Assembly (NCBI GenBank): GCA_018823135.1
Contig: JAHJJF010000065.1
Location: 1 to 64,000 of the forward strand
Direction: 5' to 3'
Origin: Pseudomonadota bacterium
GTDB lineage: Bacteria; Desulfobacterota; Desulfobulbia; Desulfobulbales; CALZHT01
DNA: 64,000 nt
The notes under the pieces were generated by a model. That model did not search any database and was not told the origin of the DNA. It saw nothing but the letters and a program-made list of their open reading frames with translations. Position 1 is the stretch's first letter; each line of letters opens with the position of its first letter. The position numbers were made by a program, and so were the translations under genes. Below are positions 26,535 to 35,169 of this stretch, piece after piece.

Positions 26535-27911
26535 TTATAGATGGCTTTCAATATTCAGGTTCAGCCAGCTTGCATCCCACCATTCAATGGGGTTGACAAA
26601 CACGCCGTTTATCAGCATGGCGAAATGCAGATGATCTCCTCCAGCCATTCCTGTGGTACCCGTAAGGCCCAGGGTCGCCCCTTTCTCATATGAATCACCG
26701 ACCTGAGCGCTGACCTGGCTTAAATGCGAATAAAGGCTGAAAATCCCCTGCCCATGATCCAGGATCACCGTATTGCCGTAAATACCCATATAATCGGCAA
26801 AAACCACCAGGCCATCATTTGCGGCAGTAACGGTAGCATGGCGAACCGAGGCGAGATCTATTCCAAGATGATACTGCTGATCTATATTTTCATCCTGATA
26901 ATAATAACTCCGGAATTCGGCAAACCCGGCCCGTCTGCTGCTCCGCGGCAACCGCTTGAAAGTCCCTTTCCAATGCTTTTCAGCCACGGATTTCCGACAG
27001 ATTTCTGTAATTTTCCCGGCGTTATCCTGGCGCACCGTATTATTCACATAGAGGTACTGCTCTACATCGGTACCGGACATTTCCGGGTAATATTGTGAGA
27101 ATTCGGGAAGTTTCTGTTTGAAAAACGCATCACTTAAATTTATACGATCCTTTTCATAAACAACTTTTCGCAGAATCACCCCGAAAACCGATTTTCCCTC
27201 ATTGCCGGCATTGTCGGCAGCCGAAACCATCGCCGTCTCAATTTTTTCAGTATTAAACGGTATGCCGATGTACGAGACAAACATCCCTTCGACACGGTTT
27301 TCCAACTGAAATCCCGGGTAAAAAATATCGTTGATGGTCACTCCATGCCCAATAACCGCTTCATTCACTTTATAAACCACAACACCCGAGCCGCCGGGTT
27401 TGATATAACGGGATGAGTAAATGACCGAAACCGCTGGCGGCTGCGTATCAATCATGGTGGAATATGAAACTGATGCGGTGTTGCCTTCCATCCAGCCGCT
27501 CCAGGAATGGTCTTTCACCTCAATGATGATTTCAGCCCGACCGTCATCAAATCCGAGTTCCCGGGGAGCGATCATCACAACCTCTTCAATCCGATGCGGC
27601 CCTGCATTAAAAAACAAACTGTGTTTAGGAAATTTCTTCCCGTACAGTTTTGTCTTGTTGGCGCCCTGCTTCATGGTGATTTCCATTTCGCTTATGCCGC
27701 TTTTCGCATCCGTCACCACTATACTGACTTCCCTGGAAATTCCTATCCTGGTTATATCCGTCAACAGGGTAACCTGCGGCCGCTCCCTTTCATACAGCTT
27801 CACTAATAAAAAACCTGCCACTCCCAAAACTATGAGGCCGACGATTAAAAGGATCTGTAGAAAATTACTTCCTGCTTTAATTCTCTTTGATGGCGATGAT
27901 TGTAATGACAT
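26535..27911 (-). CDS. M23 family peptidoglycan metallopeptidase with N-terminal membrane anchor
   Basis: The 458-residue protein has an uncleaved-looking hydrophobic segment at about residues 18-40 (FLQILLIVGLIVLGVAGFLL), a long beta-rich region of unknown type, and a C-terminal M23/LytM domain. The zinc motifs are YHLGIDLAS (HxxxD) and GDHLHFAM (HxH), with the conserved loop TVTAANDGLVVFADYMGIYG between them. LytM enzymes cut cross-links in peptidoglycan in cell division or growth. Both zinc motifs look intact, so activity is likely. The start ATG 27911 has AAGGA upstream. It is followed by the repeat region and mutL. Confidence 0.92.
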   Translation of the reverse strand: MSLQSSPSKRIKAGSNFLQILLIVGLIVLGVAGFLLVKLYERERPQVTLLTDITRIGISREVSIVVTDAKSGISEMEITMKQGANKTKLYGKKFPKHSLFFNAGPHRIEEVVMIAPRELGFDDGRAEIIIEVKDHSWSGWMEGNTASVSYSTMIDTQPPAVSVIYSSRYIKPGGSGVVVYKVNEAVIGHGVTINDIFYPGFQLENRVEGMFVSYIGIPFNTEKIETAMVSAADNAGNEGKSVFGVILRKVVYEKDRINLSDAFFKQKLPEFSQYYPEMSGTDVEQYLYVNNTVRQDNAGKITEICRKSVAEKHWKGTFKRLPRSSRRAGFAEFRSYYYQDENIDQQYHLGIDLASVRHATVTAANDGLVVFADYMGIYGNTVILDHGQGIFSLYSHLSQVSAQVGDSYEKGATLGLTGTTGMAGGDHLHFAMLINGVFVNPIEWWDASWLNLNIESHL

Positions 27912-28427
27912 TTAAATCCTTCCAGCCCTTTTCATGAGGCATTTATATTATTATTGTTGGTGAACAGAAACAACGAACGAGTCTGATAAAGATAACATCC
28001 TTACCCAAGGAGATTGTCTGCGGGCTTTAATTACGCGGACTTGAAGATGGTATCATCCTTAATTTGTGCAGGCAGTAATTCTAAAGTAAAAAAAAATGTT
28101 ACGTGTGCAATTGCACCGCAGCTCACGGTCCTTTCCGGCCAAAAACCGGAGCTGCAACCTTCCCAAAACAGGCATCTTCTGCAATGGACAAGCTCTTGTT
28201 GGTTATTTCCTGATTGCCCGTATTACTTAACATCACTACCATTTTATTCAACAAAAAGTGTAAGAAGAGTTGAAATTCTTTAATTATTCGACAATTTTTT
28301 CCTGGAACAGTTTCAACTTTTTTAATATGCCGGGGTCCTGTCCGGGGCTGCCATACCTGTTATTGCTTGACAGATGGAACACCACCCTCTATACCTTCCC
28401 AGGTTTTCATTCCAATAAAGAGAAAAT
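27912..28427. other. Intergenic region between divergent genes
   Basis: About 515 bp lie between the M23 gene (minus) and the flavoprotein gene (plus). The palindrome GTGCAATTGCAC is found near 28104 and a small GC hairpin (CCGG, seven bases, CCGG) near 28134. No gene or riboswitch was recognised. Both promoters should lie here. Confidence 0.4.
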
Positions 28428-29471
28428 ATGGAAGTGATTTTGCCTAAAAAAAACTCCTTTGAAATCATCATAATCGGTGCCGGTCCTGGCGGCCTTGCAT
28501 GTGCCACCGAACTTGCAGAAAATGGCAGGCAAGTCCTGGTTATTGAAAAAAACGCCCAAGTCGGTCCCAAGGTATGTGCAGGAGGTGTTACCTGGTCCGG
28601 TCTGGGGCAATACCTGCCAGACGACCTGATAGAAAAGTCTTTTCCCGAACAGATTATTCAATCAAACCTGCAAAGGATCAGGATTTCTTCCGCCAAGCCG
28701 ATTATCTCGACTGTGGACCGGAAAAAACTCGGGCAATACATGCTCAGCAAGGCAGAAAATGCCGGTGTAACAGTTAAGATCTCAACAGACGCAAAGAAAA
28801 TCAGCCGCCGGCAGATCACCACAAACACCGGAGATCTTGAATTTAAATATCTGGTCGGCGCTGACGGCAGTTCTTCTATTGTGCGGAAATTCCTGGGTAT
28901 CCCCACGAAACATGTCGGGGTGGGAATTCACCATCAGGTCCCCGGTGCTTATGACAAGATGGAATGGCACCTGAACTCAAAGCTGTTTGACAGCGGCTAT
29001 GCCTGGATTTTCCCGCATAAAACAAGCGCTTCCATCGGCGCTTATGCCTACCGTCCGGCCATACCGCCCAAGGAACTCCAACAAAACTTCTATCAGTGGG
29101 TTACGAAAAAGGGCATTGATCTCAAAAATTCATCCCCAAAGGCGGCGCTGATAAACTTCGACTACCGGGGAATCTGCTTTGGCAACTTTTTTCTGGTAGG
29201 CGACGCGGCCGGCCTTGCATCCGGGCTCACCGGCGAAGGCATTTATCCGGCAATCCTTTCCGGCCACGAAGCAGCCAGTGCTATTCTTACCGGGGATCAT
29301 CCATCTTCCAGGTTGAAAAAACTTCTCAGAAGACATACTATCCATAAGCAACTGACGTTGATATCTTCTCGCCACAAAATCTGCTCAAAGCTCATAATGG
29401 AAATCCTGGTCGCCGGATTACGAATAAAATGCATCCCTTTCAGCGCCCTTGAAATGGGCTGCCAAGACTGA
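28428..29471 (+). CDS. Geranylgeranyl-reductase-family FAD protein
   Basis: The 347-residue protein has an FAD-binding Rossmann start (EIIIIGAGPGGLACATELAENG, about residues 11-32), a middle CAGGVTWSGL, DGSSSIVRKFLG, and the late FAD motif NFFLVGDAAGLASGLTGEGIYPA. This layout is that of geranylgeranyl reductases and related flavoproteins that reduce isoprenoid double bonds (e.g. quinone side chains, archaeal-type lipids). The true substrate is unknown. The start is ATG 28428. It stands alone, with a repeat-rich stretch downstream. Confidence 0.85.
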   Translation: MEVILPKKNSFEIIIIGAGPGGLACATELAENGRQVLVIEKNAQVGPKVCAGGVTWSGLGQYLPDDLIEKSFPEQIIQSNLQRIRISSAKPIISTVDRKKLGQYMLSKAENAGVTVKISTDAKKISRRQITTNTGDLEFKYLVGADGSSSIVRKFLGIPTKHVGVGIHHQVPGAYDKMEWHLNSKLFDSGYAWIFPHKTSASIGAYAYRPAIPPKELQQNFYQWVTKKGIDLKNSSPKAALINFDYRGICFGNFFLVGDAAGLASGLTGEGIYPAILSGHEAASAILTGDHPSSRLKKLLRRHTIHKQLTLISSRHKICSKLIMEILVAGLRIKCIPFSALEMGCQD

Positions 29472-29476
29472 TACAC

Positions 29477-29726
29477 CCCCACCTAATTGAAGCAGGTGGT
29501 TTTAAACTCACGGACTTAAAGTCCAGCAAGACCTGCGTGTACCGGTTTAAGACCTACTTGAACCGCAGAATATTGAACACCGAATATCGAATGTCGAAGG
29601 AAGGTCCTTTCTCAATTGATACATCTTCCACCCTTCATCATTCAGTATTACTTATTCGACATTCGATATTCAGAAAAATCAACCCCTAACAAAAGGCGAG
29701 CCTCCTGAAAGGCTGGGGGGTTAAAC
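29477..29726. repeat. Mosaic of palindromic repeats in a 290-bp intergenic stretch
   Basis: Two hairpins frame the stretch: CCACCT-N8-AGGTGG followed by TTTTAAAC near 29482-29510, and AGCCT-N6-AGGCT followed by GGGGGGTTAAAC near 29699-29724. Between them lies a perfect 17-bp inverted repeat, GAATATCGAATGTCGAA at 29582-29598 and its complement at 29655-29671. No open frame crosses it. This looks like assembled intergenic repeats rather than one element. Confidence 0.7.
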
Positions 29727-29761
29727 CTTGAAAACGGACTAATTAATAAGGAATTCTTGAA

Positions 29762-30037
29762 GTGGAAACAAAACCTGATCAAAAAAAATCTTACGCGCTT
29801 CATGCACTTTTCATTGCCGTCTGTATCGGCGTGTTTCTCTTTTTATGGAACGCCCCGCCAAGCACAACCGCAAAACTCCCTGCAGACGAGGTACACAAGA
29901 AATACTACCCTCTGGGCAAAAAGGAAGCTGAAAAAGAATGCGAGAGCTGCCATAACCCCAAAGGAGAAGCCCCCCTTCCCGAAGGCCATCCGCCCAAATA
30001 CCGCTGTCTTTTCTGTCATAAGAAAATAAAGGGTTAA
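29762..30037 (+). CDS. Membrane-anchored small di-haem c-type cytochrome
   Basis: The 91-residue protein has one N-terminal hydrophobic helix (LHALFIAVCIGVFLFLW, about residues 13-29), likely an anchor facing the periplasm. A polar part follows, with two haem c motifs, CESCH and CLFCH. No distal ligand is obvious. It resembles no named small cytochrome that I know. The start is GTG 29762, with AAGGA ten bases upstream; other codons nearby are less likely. tsaE begins eight bases after it, so the two are probably co-transcribed, though no functional link is evident. Confidence 0.75.
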   Translation: METKPDQKKSYALHALFIAVCIGVFLFLWNAPPSTTAKLPADEVHKKYYPLGKKEAEKECESCHNPKGEAPLPEGHPPKYRCLFCHKKIKG

Positions 30038-30044
30038 ATTTGCT

Positions 30045-30503
30045 ATGGGCAACCCATTAAAGCTGACACTTGGAACACTGGCAGACACCTTGGTCCTTGG
30101 AGAAAAGCTTGGCAGGCAAGCGCAAGCCGGGCAGGTTATCACTCTTGGCGGAAGCCTGGGGGCCGGCAAAACCACCCTTACCCAGGCAATTGCAAAAGGC
30201 CTGGCGGTGCCGGACTCATTCTATATAACCAGTCCGACGTTCGGACTGCTGCATGAATATCCCGGGCGTCTCCCCTTTTACCATATGGATCTCTACAGGC
30301 TGTCAGGGGAGGAGGAAATTGAAGATGCCGGGCTGCTCGACTATATTTACGGTGAGGGGCTTGCGGTTATCGAATGGCCTGAAAAGCTGGGCCGGCTCAT
30401 GCCGGAAAACAGAATGCATATTCAAATCGATTTCATCTCGGAATTTTCAAGGAAATACCTGCTCACTCTTCATGGAAAGGGACTGGAAAATCTTCTTCCG
30501 TAA
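30045..30503 (+). CDS. tsaE: tRNA threonylcarbamoyladenosine biosynthesis ATPase TsaE
   Basis: The 152-residue protein has the P-loop GSLGAGKTTLTQAIAKGL, the SPTFGLLHEY motif and the FYHMDLYRL motif, typical of TsaE. It works with TsaB, TsaC and TsaD to make t6A37 on tRNAs reading ANN codons. The TsaC-like gene lies 640 bp away at 31145-31762 on the other strand. The start ATG 30045 follows a weak AAGGG. It is of normal length. Confidence 0.96.
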   Translation: MGNPLKLTLGTLADTLVLGEKLGRQAQAGQVITLGGSLGAGKTTLTQAIAKGLAVPDSFYITSPTFGLLHEYPGRLPFYHMDLYRLSGEEEIEDAGLLDYIYGEGLAVIEWPEKLGRLMPENRMHIQIDFISEFSRKYLLTLHGKGLENLLP

Positions 30504-30511
30504 AAAGAGGA

Positions 30512-30838
30512 TTATTTCAGACTCTCAAGTTCCCCGGCCAGAGCTTCGAGTTCCGGAAGATGCTTGATCGCGACCTCAAGATCATTTTTGCGACCGGCCT
30601 TTTCCATCTCATAGGCAACCTTGCTCATTGCTTCAATGCCGAGACTTGCGGCAGCGCCTTTTATGCTATGCGCCGCTTCTCCAACCGCTTTTGCATCCTG
30701 AGCGCTTATCCCTGATTTAATTTTTTCAAGATCCGCGGCCGTTGACTCGCGAAAAAGATCCAGGAGTTCAGCAAGAATCTCTTCATCTTCACCAGACTGC
30801 TCAAAGGCGAATGCCCTGTTCCATTCTAAATCAGCCAT
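30512..30838 (-). CDS. Hpt phosphotransfer domain protein
   Basis: The 108-residue protein is a single Hpt domain: LAELLDLFRESTAADLEKI, then the phospho-acceptor site AHSIKGAAASLG (His in HSIKG), followed by the helical end VAYEMEKAGRKND. It relays phosphate between hybrid kinases and response regulators; partners are not in the window. The start ATG 30838 overlaps the stop of the preceding gene by eight bases. It forms a three-gene unit with the unknown protein and the TsaC-like gene. Confidence 0.92.
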   Translation of the reverse strand: MADLEWNRAFAFEQSGEDEEILAELLDLFRESTAADLEKIKSGISAQDAKAVGEAAHSIKGAAASLGIEAMSKVAYEMEKAGRKNDLEVAIKHLPELEALAGELESLK

Positions 30839-31148
30839 AAAGCTCCCCTATACGCATATTTTGCCCAATGTTTCTTATTTCCGTCGTGACTGACATCTCG
30901 TTATCAATAAAATAGTGAATATAATTCTTATACCCTCTTTTCATCGATAAAAAAAGCCCGAATCGGTCATGGAGTCCTGACACATTCTCTGTAATCCTCG
31001 ACGCCAGGGAATAGTTGAAGAAAATTCCATCTCTAATAAATTCTCGCATGTTACAATCCGGGCAAATTGTTTTGAAGCTCCCGGTGGCAGGAAAACGAAA
31101 AACTCCAAGCTGCGGCGAATGCACCCGCAGGGCATAAAAACGTTTCAC
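30831..31148 (-). CDS. Unknown 105-residue protein in the TsaC-Hpt operon
   Basis: The start is GTG 31148, overlapping the TsaC-like stop by four bases (GTGA), which makes it translationally coupled and likely real. The stop overlaps the Hpt start. The protein carries CPDCNMREFIRDG in the middle and FLSMKRGYKNYIHYFID toward the end. It has no obvious membrane segment and matches no family known to me. The placement next to Hpt suggests signal transduction, by position only. Confidence 0.65.
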   Translation of the reverse strand: MKRFYALRVHSPQLGVFRFPATGSFKTICPDCNMREFIRDGIFFNYSLASRITENVSGLHDRFGLFLSMKRGYKNYIHYFIDNEMSVTTEIRNIGQNMRIGELYG

Positions 31149-31762
31149 TCTGCATGTTCAATTTCTGAAAACGGCACCACGCCTTCACGGATCAAATACA
31201 CCTTGTTTCCTCTATAGCCGATAATCGTTGAGCCTTTCTCCCCTGGAGTCCTTCCGCCGTCAAGGACCATATCAATACTTCCTCCCAGCTGAGAAACCAC
31301 CTCCTGGGCACTGACCGCCGCAGGTAGACCGGAGATATTTGCGCTGGTGGCGGTCACCGGGCTGCCGATCATTTCAACCAGTTTCCGGGCCACGGGATGG
31401 GAAGAACAACGCACCCCAACAGTGCCGGTATTGCCCGTGAGCAGGGATGAAAGCTCCTCCTTGGCCTTGAAAACCAGGGTAACCGGTCCAGGCCATTGTG
31501 TTTCCATGACCGGCCGGTAAACATCCGGCACTTCTTTTACGAGAAATTCCAAGGACGATGGATTATCAATAATTAGCAGAATGGGCTTTTGGGCCACACG
31601 TTGCTTAATTAAAAAAAGACGCTTTAAAGCCGCCGGATTAAAAGGATCCACCGCCAGGCCGTAATATGTTTCCGTTGGCAAAGCAACCATGCCCCCGGAA
31701 CGTATTAAAGAAACAGCATCCTTAAAATCTTTTTCCGATACCGGTTTCATCCGACAACTCAT
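31145..31762 (-). CDS. tsaC: L-threonylcarbamoyladenylate synthase (TsaC/Sua5/YrdC family)
   Basis: The 205-residue protein has the YrdC fold: GGMVALPTETYYGLAVDPFN, then LIKQRVAQKPILLII, WPGPVTLVFKA, VGVRCSSHPVA and SPVTATSANISGLPA. It makes threonylcarbamoyl-AMP from threonine, bicarbonate and ATP for t6A. It is a short form lacking the C-terminal Sua5 domain. It heads the TsaC-unknown-Hpt unit, and TsaE is encoded close by on the opposite strand. The start is ATG 31762. Confidence 0.94.
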   Translation of the reverse strand: MSCRMKPVSEKDFKDAVSLIRSGGMVALPTETYYGLAVDPFNPAALKRLFLIKQRVAQKPILLIIDNPSSLEFLVKEVPDVYRPVMETQWPGPVTLVFKAKEELSSLLTGNTGTVGVRCSSHPVARKLVEMIGSPVTATSANISGLPAAVSAQEVVSQLGGSIDMVLDGGRTPGEKGSTIIGYRGNKVYLIREGVVPFSEIEHAE

Positions 31763-31783
31763 TTCCGAGGTTACTGACGAAAA

Positions 31784-32281
31784 TTATTTCAGCAGATTCC
31801 TGGCCTTTTCGTCAACCTGGGCGGCCATTTCCTTCTTGAACTCAACGAGCTTTTCAGCAAGCCTCTCATCTGACAACGATAAAATCTGGGTAGCCAGGAT
31901 GGCTGCATTTTTCGCCCCTGATTTTCCTATCCCCATGGTGGCTACGGGAACGCCCGGCGGCATCTGTACTGTGGAAAGCAGGGCATCAAGACCCTGAAGC
32001 GGCGAAGCGTCGATGGGAACGCCGATTACCGGTAAAGTCGTGTGAGCTGCCAAAACCCCTGCAAGATGAGCAGCCATCCCGGCGCCGGCGATTATCACCT
32101 TGATGCCCCGCGCCCTGGCTGTGCTCGAAAATGTTGCCGCCCTCTCAGGCGTCCTGTGGGCGGAAGCAACGGTCATTTCATAAGGAATAGCCATTTTATC
32201 AAGAAAATCGGCTCCAGCCTGCATGACCGGCAGGTCTGAATCGCTTCCCATAACAATACCTACAAGCGGTGCATTACTCAT
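31784..32281 (-). CDS. purE: N5-carboxyaminoimidazole ribonucleotide mutase
   Basis: The 165-residue protein is a class I PurE: VGIVMGSDSDLPVMQAG, EMTVASAHRTPERAATF, IIAGAGMAAHLAGVLAAHTTLPVIGVP and LLSTVQMPPGVPVATMG. It moves the carboxyl group of N5-CAIR to give CAIR in purine synthesis. It overlaps the purD stop by eight bases and is translated from ATG 32281. PurK is not in this window. Confidence 0.97.
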   Translation of the reverse strand: MSNAPLVGIVMGSDSDLPVMQAGADFLDKMAIPYEMTVASAHRTPERAATFSSTARARGIKVIIAGAGMAAHLAGVLAAHTTLPVIGVPIDASPLQGLDALLSTVQMPPGVPVATMGIGKSGAKNAAILATQILSLSDERLAEKLVEFKKEMAAQVDEKARNLLK

Positions 32282-33557
32282 TGTTCATTCTCCCTAAAGC
32301 TTTATGGCCTATATCTTTCCGGTAATAACAGTCTTCCCAGTGTATTTTGTTTACAGCCTCATACGCCGCATCTATCGCTTCCTGCAAAGTATCACCCAGA
32401 GCGGTTACTCCAAGTACCCTGCCGCCTGCATTAACCAGATCGTTGCCCTGCATTGCGGTTCCGGCATGAAACACTTCAACCAGAGGATTTTGCGAAGCAT
32501 CATCAATGCCGGCAATCACCTTGCCCTTGTCATATGCGCCGGGATATCCCCCTGAAGCCATGACCACGCAGACCGTCGGCCTCGGGTCGACATCAAGGAC
32601 AATTTCGTCCAAGCGGCCGTCAATGGCGGCTTCCATAATATCAACCAGGTCGGTTTTCACCCGCATCAATAGCGGCTGCGCCTCAGGATCTCCGAATCTG
32701 CAATTGAATTCCAACACTTTTGCAACGCCCTTGTCAATCATCAATCCCGCATACAGCATTCCTTTAAAAGGTATGCCTTCAGCTTTAAGAGCATTGATCG
32801 TCGGGATCATAACTTTATCCATTGCCTGCCGGTGCATTTCATCGGTTACAACCGGCGCCGGAGAATAAGCGCCCATACCGCCGGTATTGGGTCCTTTATC
32901 CCCATCATAAACCGCCTTGTGGTCTTGGGAAGTGGGCAGCGGCAGAATAGTTTTGCCGTCTGAAAAGGCAATAAAAGAGGCTTCCTCGCCCACGAGAAAC
33001 TCTTCAATAATGACCCGGGCACCGGCTTCGCCAAACGCCTTGTCAGCCTTAATAAGATTTACGGCTTCTTTGGCCTCAAGAACGGTCTGGGCAACGATAA
33101 CACCCTTCCCGGCTGCAAGCCCATCAGCCTTGACTACGACAGGAGCGCCCAACCTGTCTATACATTCATTGGCTTCATGCTGATTTTCAAAAACTTCATA
33201 TTCTCCGGTTGGGATGCCGTATTTTTTCATGAGGTTCTTGGAAAAAACCTTACTGCCCTCCATGGCCGCCGCCTGTTTTGAAGGGCCGAACACCCTCATT
33301 CCCGCCGCTTCAAAAATATCAACTATTCCTTCGGTCAGAGGGACTTCCGGGCCGACGATGGTCAGGTCAATTCCTGTCCCTTTGGCAAATTCCAGAATTT
33401 TTTCTATATCAGAGGATTCCAGGGCAACGCATTCGGCAATTTTATTTATTCCGGCATTTCCGGGTACGCAATAAATTTTATCAACACGCGGACTCTGTTT
33501 GAGTTTCCATACAATTGCATGCTCTCTACCGCCGGAACCAACCACCAGAACCTTCAT
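32274..33557 (-). CDS. purD: Phosphoribosylamine-glycine ligase (GAR synthetase)
   Basis: The 427-residue protein has the ATP-grasp layout: MKVLVVGSGGREHAIVWKL, GPEVPLTEGIVDIFE, KADGLAAGKGVIVAQT, EEFLVGEEASFIAFSDG and DHKAVYDGDKGPNTGGMGAYSP, then LEFNCRFGDPE. It makes GAR from phosphoribosylamine, glycine and ATP. It is of full family length. The start is ATG 33557. It forms an operon with purE; the promoter should lie in the 286 bp before the divergent TetR gene. Confidence 0.97.
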   Translation of the reverse strand: MKVLVVGSGGREHAIVWKLKQSPRVDKIYCVPGNAGINKIAECVALESSDIEKILEFAKGTGIDLTIVGPEVPLTEGIVDIFEAAGMRVFGPSKQAAAMEGSKVFSKNLMKKYGIPTGEYEVFENQHEANECIDRLGAPVVVKADGLAAGKGVIVAQTVLEAKEAVNLIKADKAFGEAGARVIIEEFLVGEEASFIAFSDGKTILPLPTSQDHKAVYDGDKGPNTGGMGAYSPAPVVTDEMHRQAMDKVMIPTINALKAEGIPFKGMLYAGLMIDKGVAKVLEFNCRFGDPEAQPLLMRVKTDLVDIMEAAIDGRLDEIVLDVDPRPTVCVVMASGGYPGAYDKGKVIAGIDDASQNPLVEVFHAGTAMQGNDLVNAGGRVLGVTALGDTLQEAIDAAYEAVNKIHWEDCYYRKDIGHKALGRMNNE

Positions 33558-33741
33558 CAGAAAATCTCCTTACCTTGCTGATATAATTCACAAAAAACAA
33601 TGTTCACCCGTATCAATTATTCCTTTTTTTTTGACCTTTACAAATGCAGGAAAGACTACCTCCCACAGATATCCTTGTCAAGAAAACGCGACATATTCTC
33701 ACTCTTTATAAAAAAACATCTAATAACAACAACTTTTACTC

Positions 33742-33770
33742 TTGACACTACTTATAAGCCTTTTTATGAT
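33742..33770 (+). promoter_or_regulatory. Sigma-70-type promoter of the TetR-family gene
   Basis: TTGACA (33742-33747) and TATGAT (33765-33770) are spaced by 17 bases. The -35 is perfect and the -10 has one mismatch. Transcription should begin near 33777. Confidence 0.8.
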
Positions 33771-33783
33771 AGCTGTGATAAAA

Positions 33784-33801
33784 TGAATGGGCACTCATTC
33801 A
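33784..33801. promoter_or_regulatory. FadR-type operator palindrome
   Basis: TGAATGGGCACTCATTCA is an 18-bp interrupted palindrome (TGAATG...CATTCA) of the form bound by Bacillus FadR-like TetR proteins. It lies just after the predicted start site of the promoter at 33742-33770, so its own regulator could repress itself. Confidence 0.75.
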
Positions 33802-33843
33802 AAAATAAGCCGTCAAAATCTTTGACGCATATTCTTCTGATAT

Positions 33844-34446
33844 ATGAGAACAGCGAACAAACACGAAAAAATCATTCAGGCTGCGGTAAAGGTCTTAGCA
33901 CGAAAAGGCTTTTTCAATGCGAGGATATCAGATATCGCCAAAGAGGCTCAAGTTGCCGACGGCACCATCTATCTTTATTTCAACAACAAATACGATATCC
34001 TGATATCCCTCTTTGAAGAGGAAATCGGAAAAATCATCCAGGACGTCAAAGAGTTACTGGCCCAGGAGACAGATCCGCGCAGGATGATTGAGCTCTTTGC
34101 CGTCCATCACATGAAACTGATGAAGGATAAAAGGGAACTTGCAGAGGTTCTCCAGGTTGAACTCCGACAGAGTAATAAATTCATGAAAGAATACCGAAAC
34201 ACCAGATTCATGGAATATGTCGATATCATCTCAACCATTATCCATCTGGGAAAGGATCAGAACATCTTCCGGCAGGATATTCAGCCGGGGATTGCCAAAA
34301 GGGCTTTTTTCGGAGCGTTGGACGAGATGTCCAGACTTTGGACTTTAAGTCCGAAACACCAATATACCCTTGAAGAGACCGGTTTGCATATCGCCGGCAT
34401 GTTCCTGAATGGACTCGTCGACCATAAAATCCCTTCCCTTGCCTAG
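33844..34446 (+). CDS. TetR-family regulator, FadR-like (fatty-acid metabolism)
   Basis: The 200-residue protein has a TetR N-terminal helix-turn-helix (KIIQAAVKVLARKGFFNARISDIAKEAQVADGTIYLYFNNK) and a FadR-type C-terminal domain (VLQVELRQSNKFMKEY, FFGALDEMSRLW). Its resemblance to Bacillus FadR, and the TGAATG/CATTCA palindrome in its leader, suggest an acyl-CoA-responsive repressor of fatty-acid degradation genes. No such genes are adjacent, so the regulon lies elsewhere. The start ATG 33844 lacks a clear ribosome site. Confidence 0.9.
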   Translation: MRTANKHEKIIQAAVKVLARKGFFNARISDIAKEAQVADGTIYLYFNNKYDILISLFEEEIGKIIQDVKELLAQETDPRRMIELFAVHHMKLMKDKRELAEVLQVELRQSNKFMKEYRNTRFMEYVDIISTIIHLGKDQNIFRQDIQPGIAKRAFFGALDEMSRLWTLSPKHQYTLEETGLHIAGMFLNGLVDHKIPSLA

Positions 34447-34481
34447 TGGGGTCTCAATTACCTCTGATTTCCAGAAAGCCT

Positions 34482-34967
34482 TTAAGCCCTCTCCGAAGAT
34501 TTGATATCCAATATTTCAAGCTGCCGGTTGCCACCCGGGGTGTCGAATTGTATTTCGTCCCCGACGTTTTTGCCTATCATTGACCGGCCAAGCGGCGACA
34601 GAACCGAAATACTGCCATTCTTGACATCACTTTCATCTGGTCCCAGCACCTGATACTGAACTTCCTCATTGGTATCCAGATCGATTAAAGTCACCACGGT
34701 GCCGAATACAACCCGATCACAACTGACCGATGAACAGTCGATGATTTCCGCCCGGCCCAGTTTGTCTTTGAGCTCCATGATTCTGCCTTCGATAAAACCC
34801 TGTCGTTCCTTGGCGGCGTGATATTCGGCATTTTCTTTCAAATCCCCGTGGCCCCGGGCAACTTCTATGGATTTAATAACTTCCGGCCTTTCTTTTTTAT
34901 GCAGCCTGTTCAATTCTTCCTGCAAAACGGTATAACCCGTTTTAGACATTGGTACTCTGACAACCAT
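34482..34967 (-). CDS. greA: Transcription elongation factor GreA
   Basis: The 161-residue protein has the two GreA parts: an N-terminal coiled coil with DLKENAEYHAAKERQGFIEGRI (tip acidic residues) and a C-terminal FKBP-like domain ending GNRQLEILDIKSS, with SPLGRSMIGKNVGDEI. It rescues backtracked RNA polymerase by promoting transcript cleavage. The start ATG 34967 has GGGAG upstream. It is a lone gene. Confidence 0.96.
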   Translation of the reverse strand: MVVRVPMSKTGYTVLQEELNRLHKKERPEVIKSIEVARGHGDLKENAEYHAAKERQGFIEGRIMELKDKLGRAEIIDCSSVSCDRVVFGTVVTLIDLDTNEEVQYQVLGPDESDVKNGSISVLSPLGRSMIGKNVGDEIQFDTPGGNRQLEILDIKSSERA

Positions 34968-35169
34968 AAGTAATTCTCCCTAAATAAAATATATCCTCAT
35001 ACTATGGCCGGATCATTCTTACCGAGTGTCCGGACATAATATACATTAATAAAAAACACTGTCCCTGCAGATAGCTGTTCAGCCGATTAAGCCGGCCTAA
35101 AAATAAAGAAGGACAGAGATTGAATAATCCCGGCCCTAAAACAACTTCTCAAGTAACAACCCTATTATA

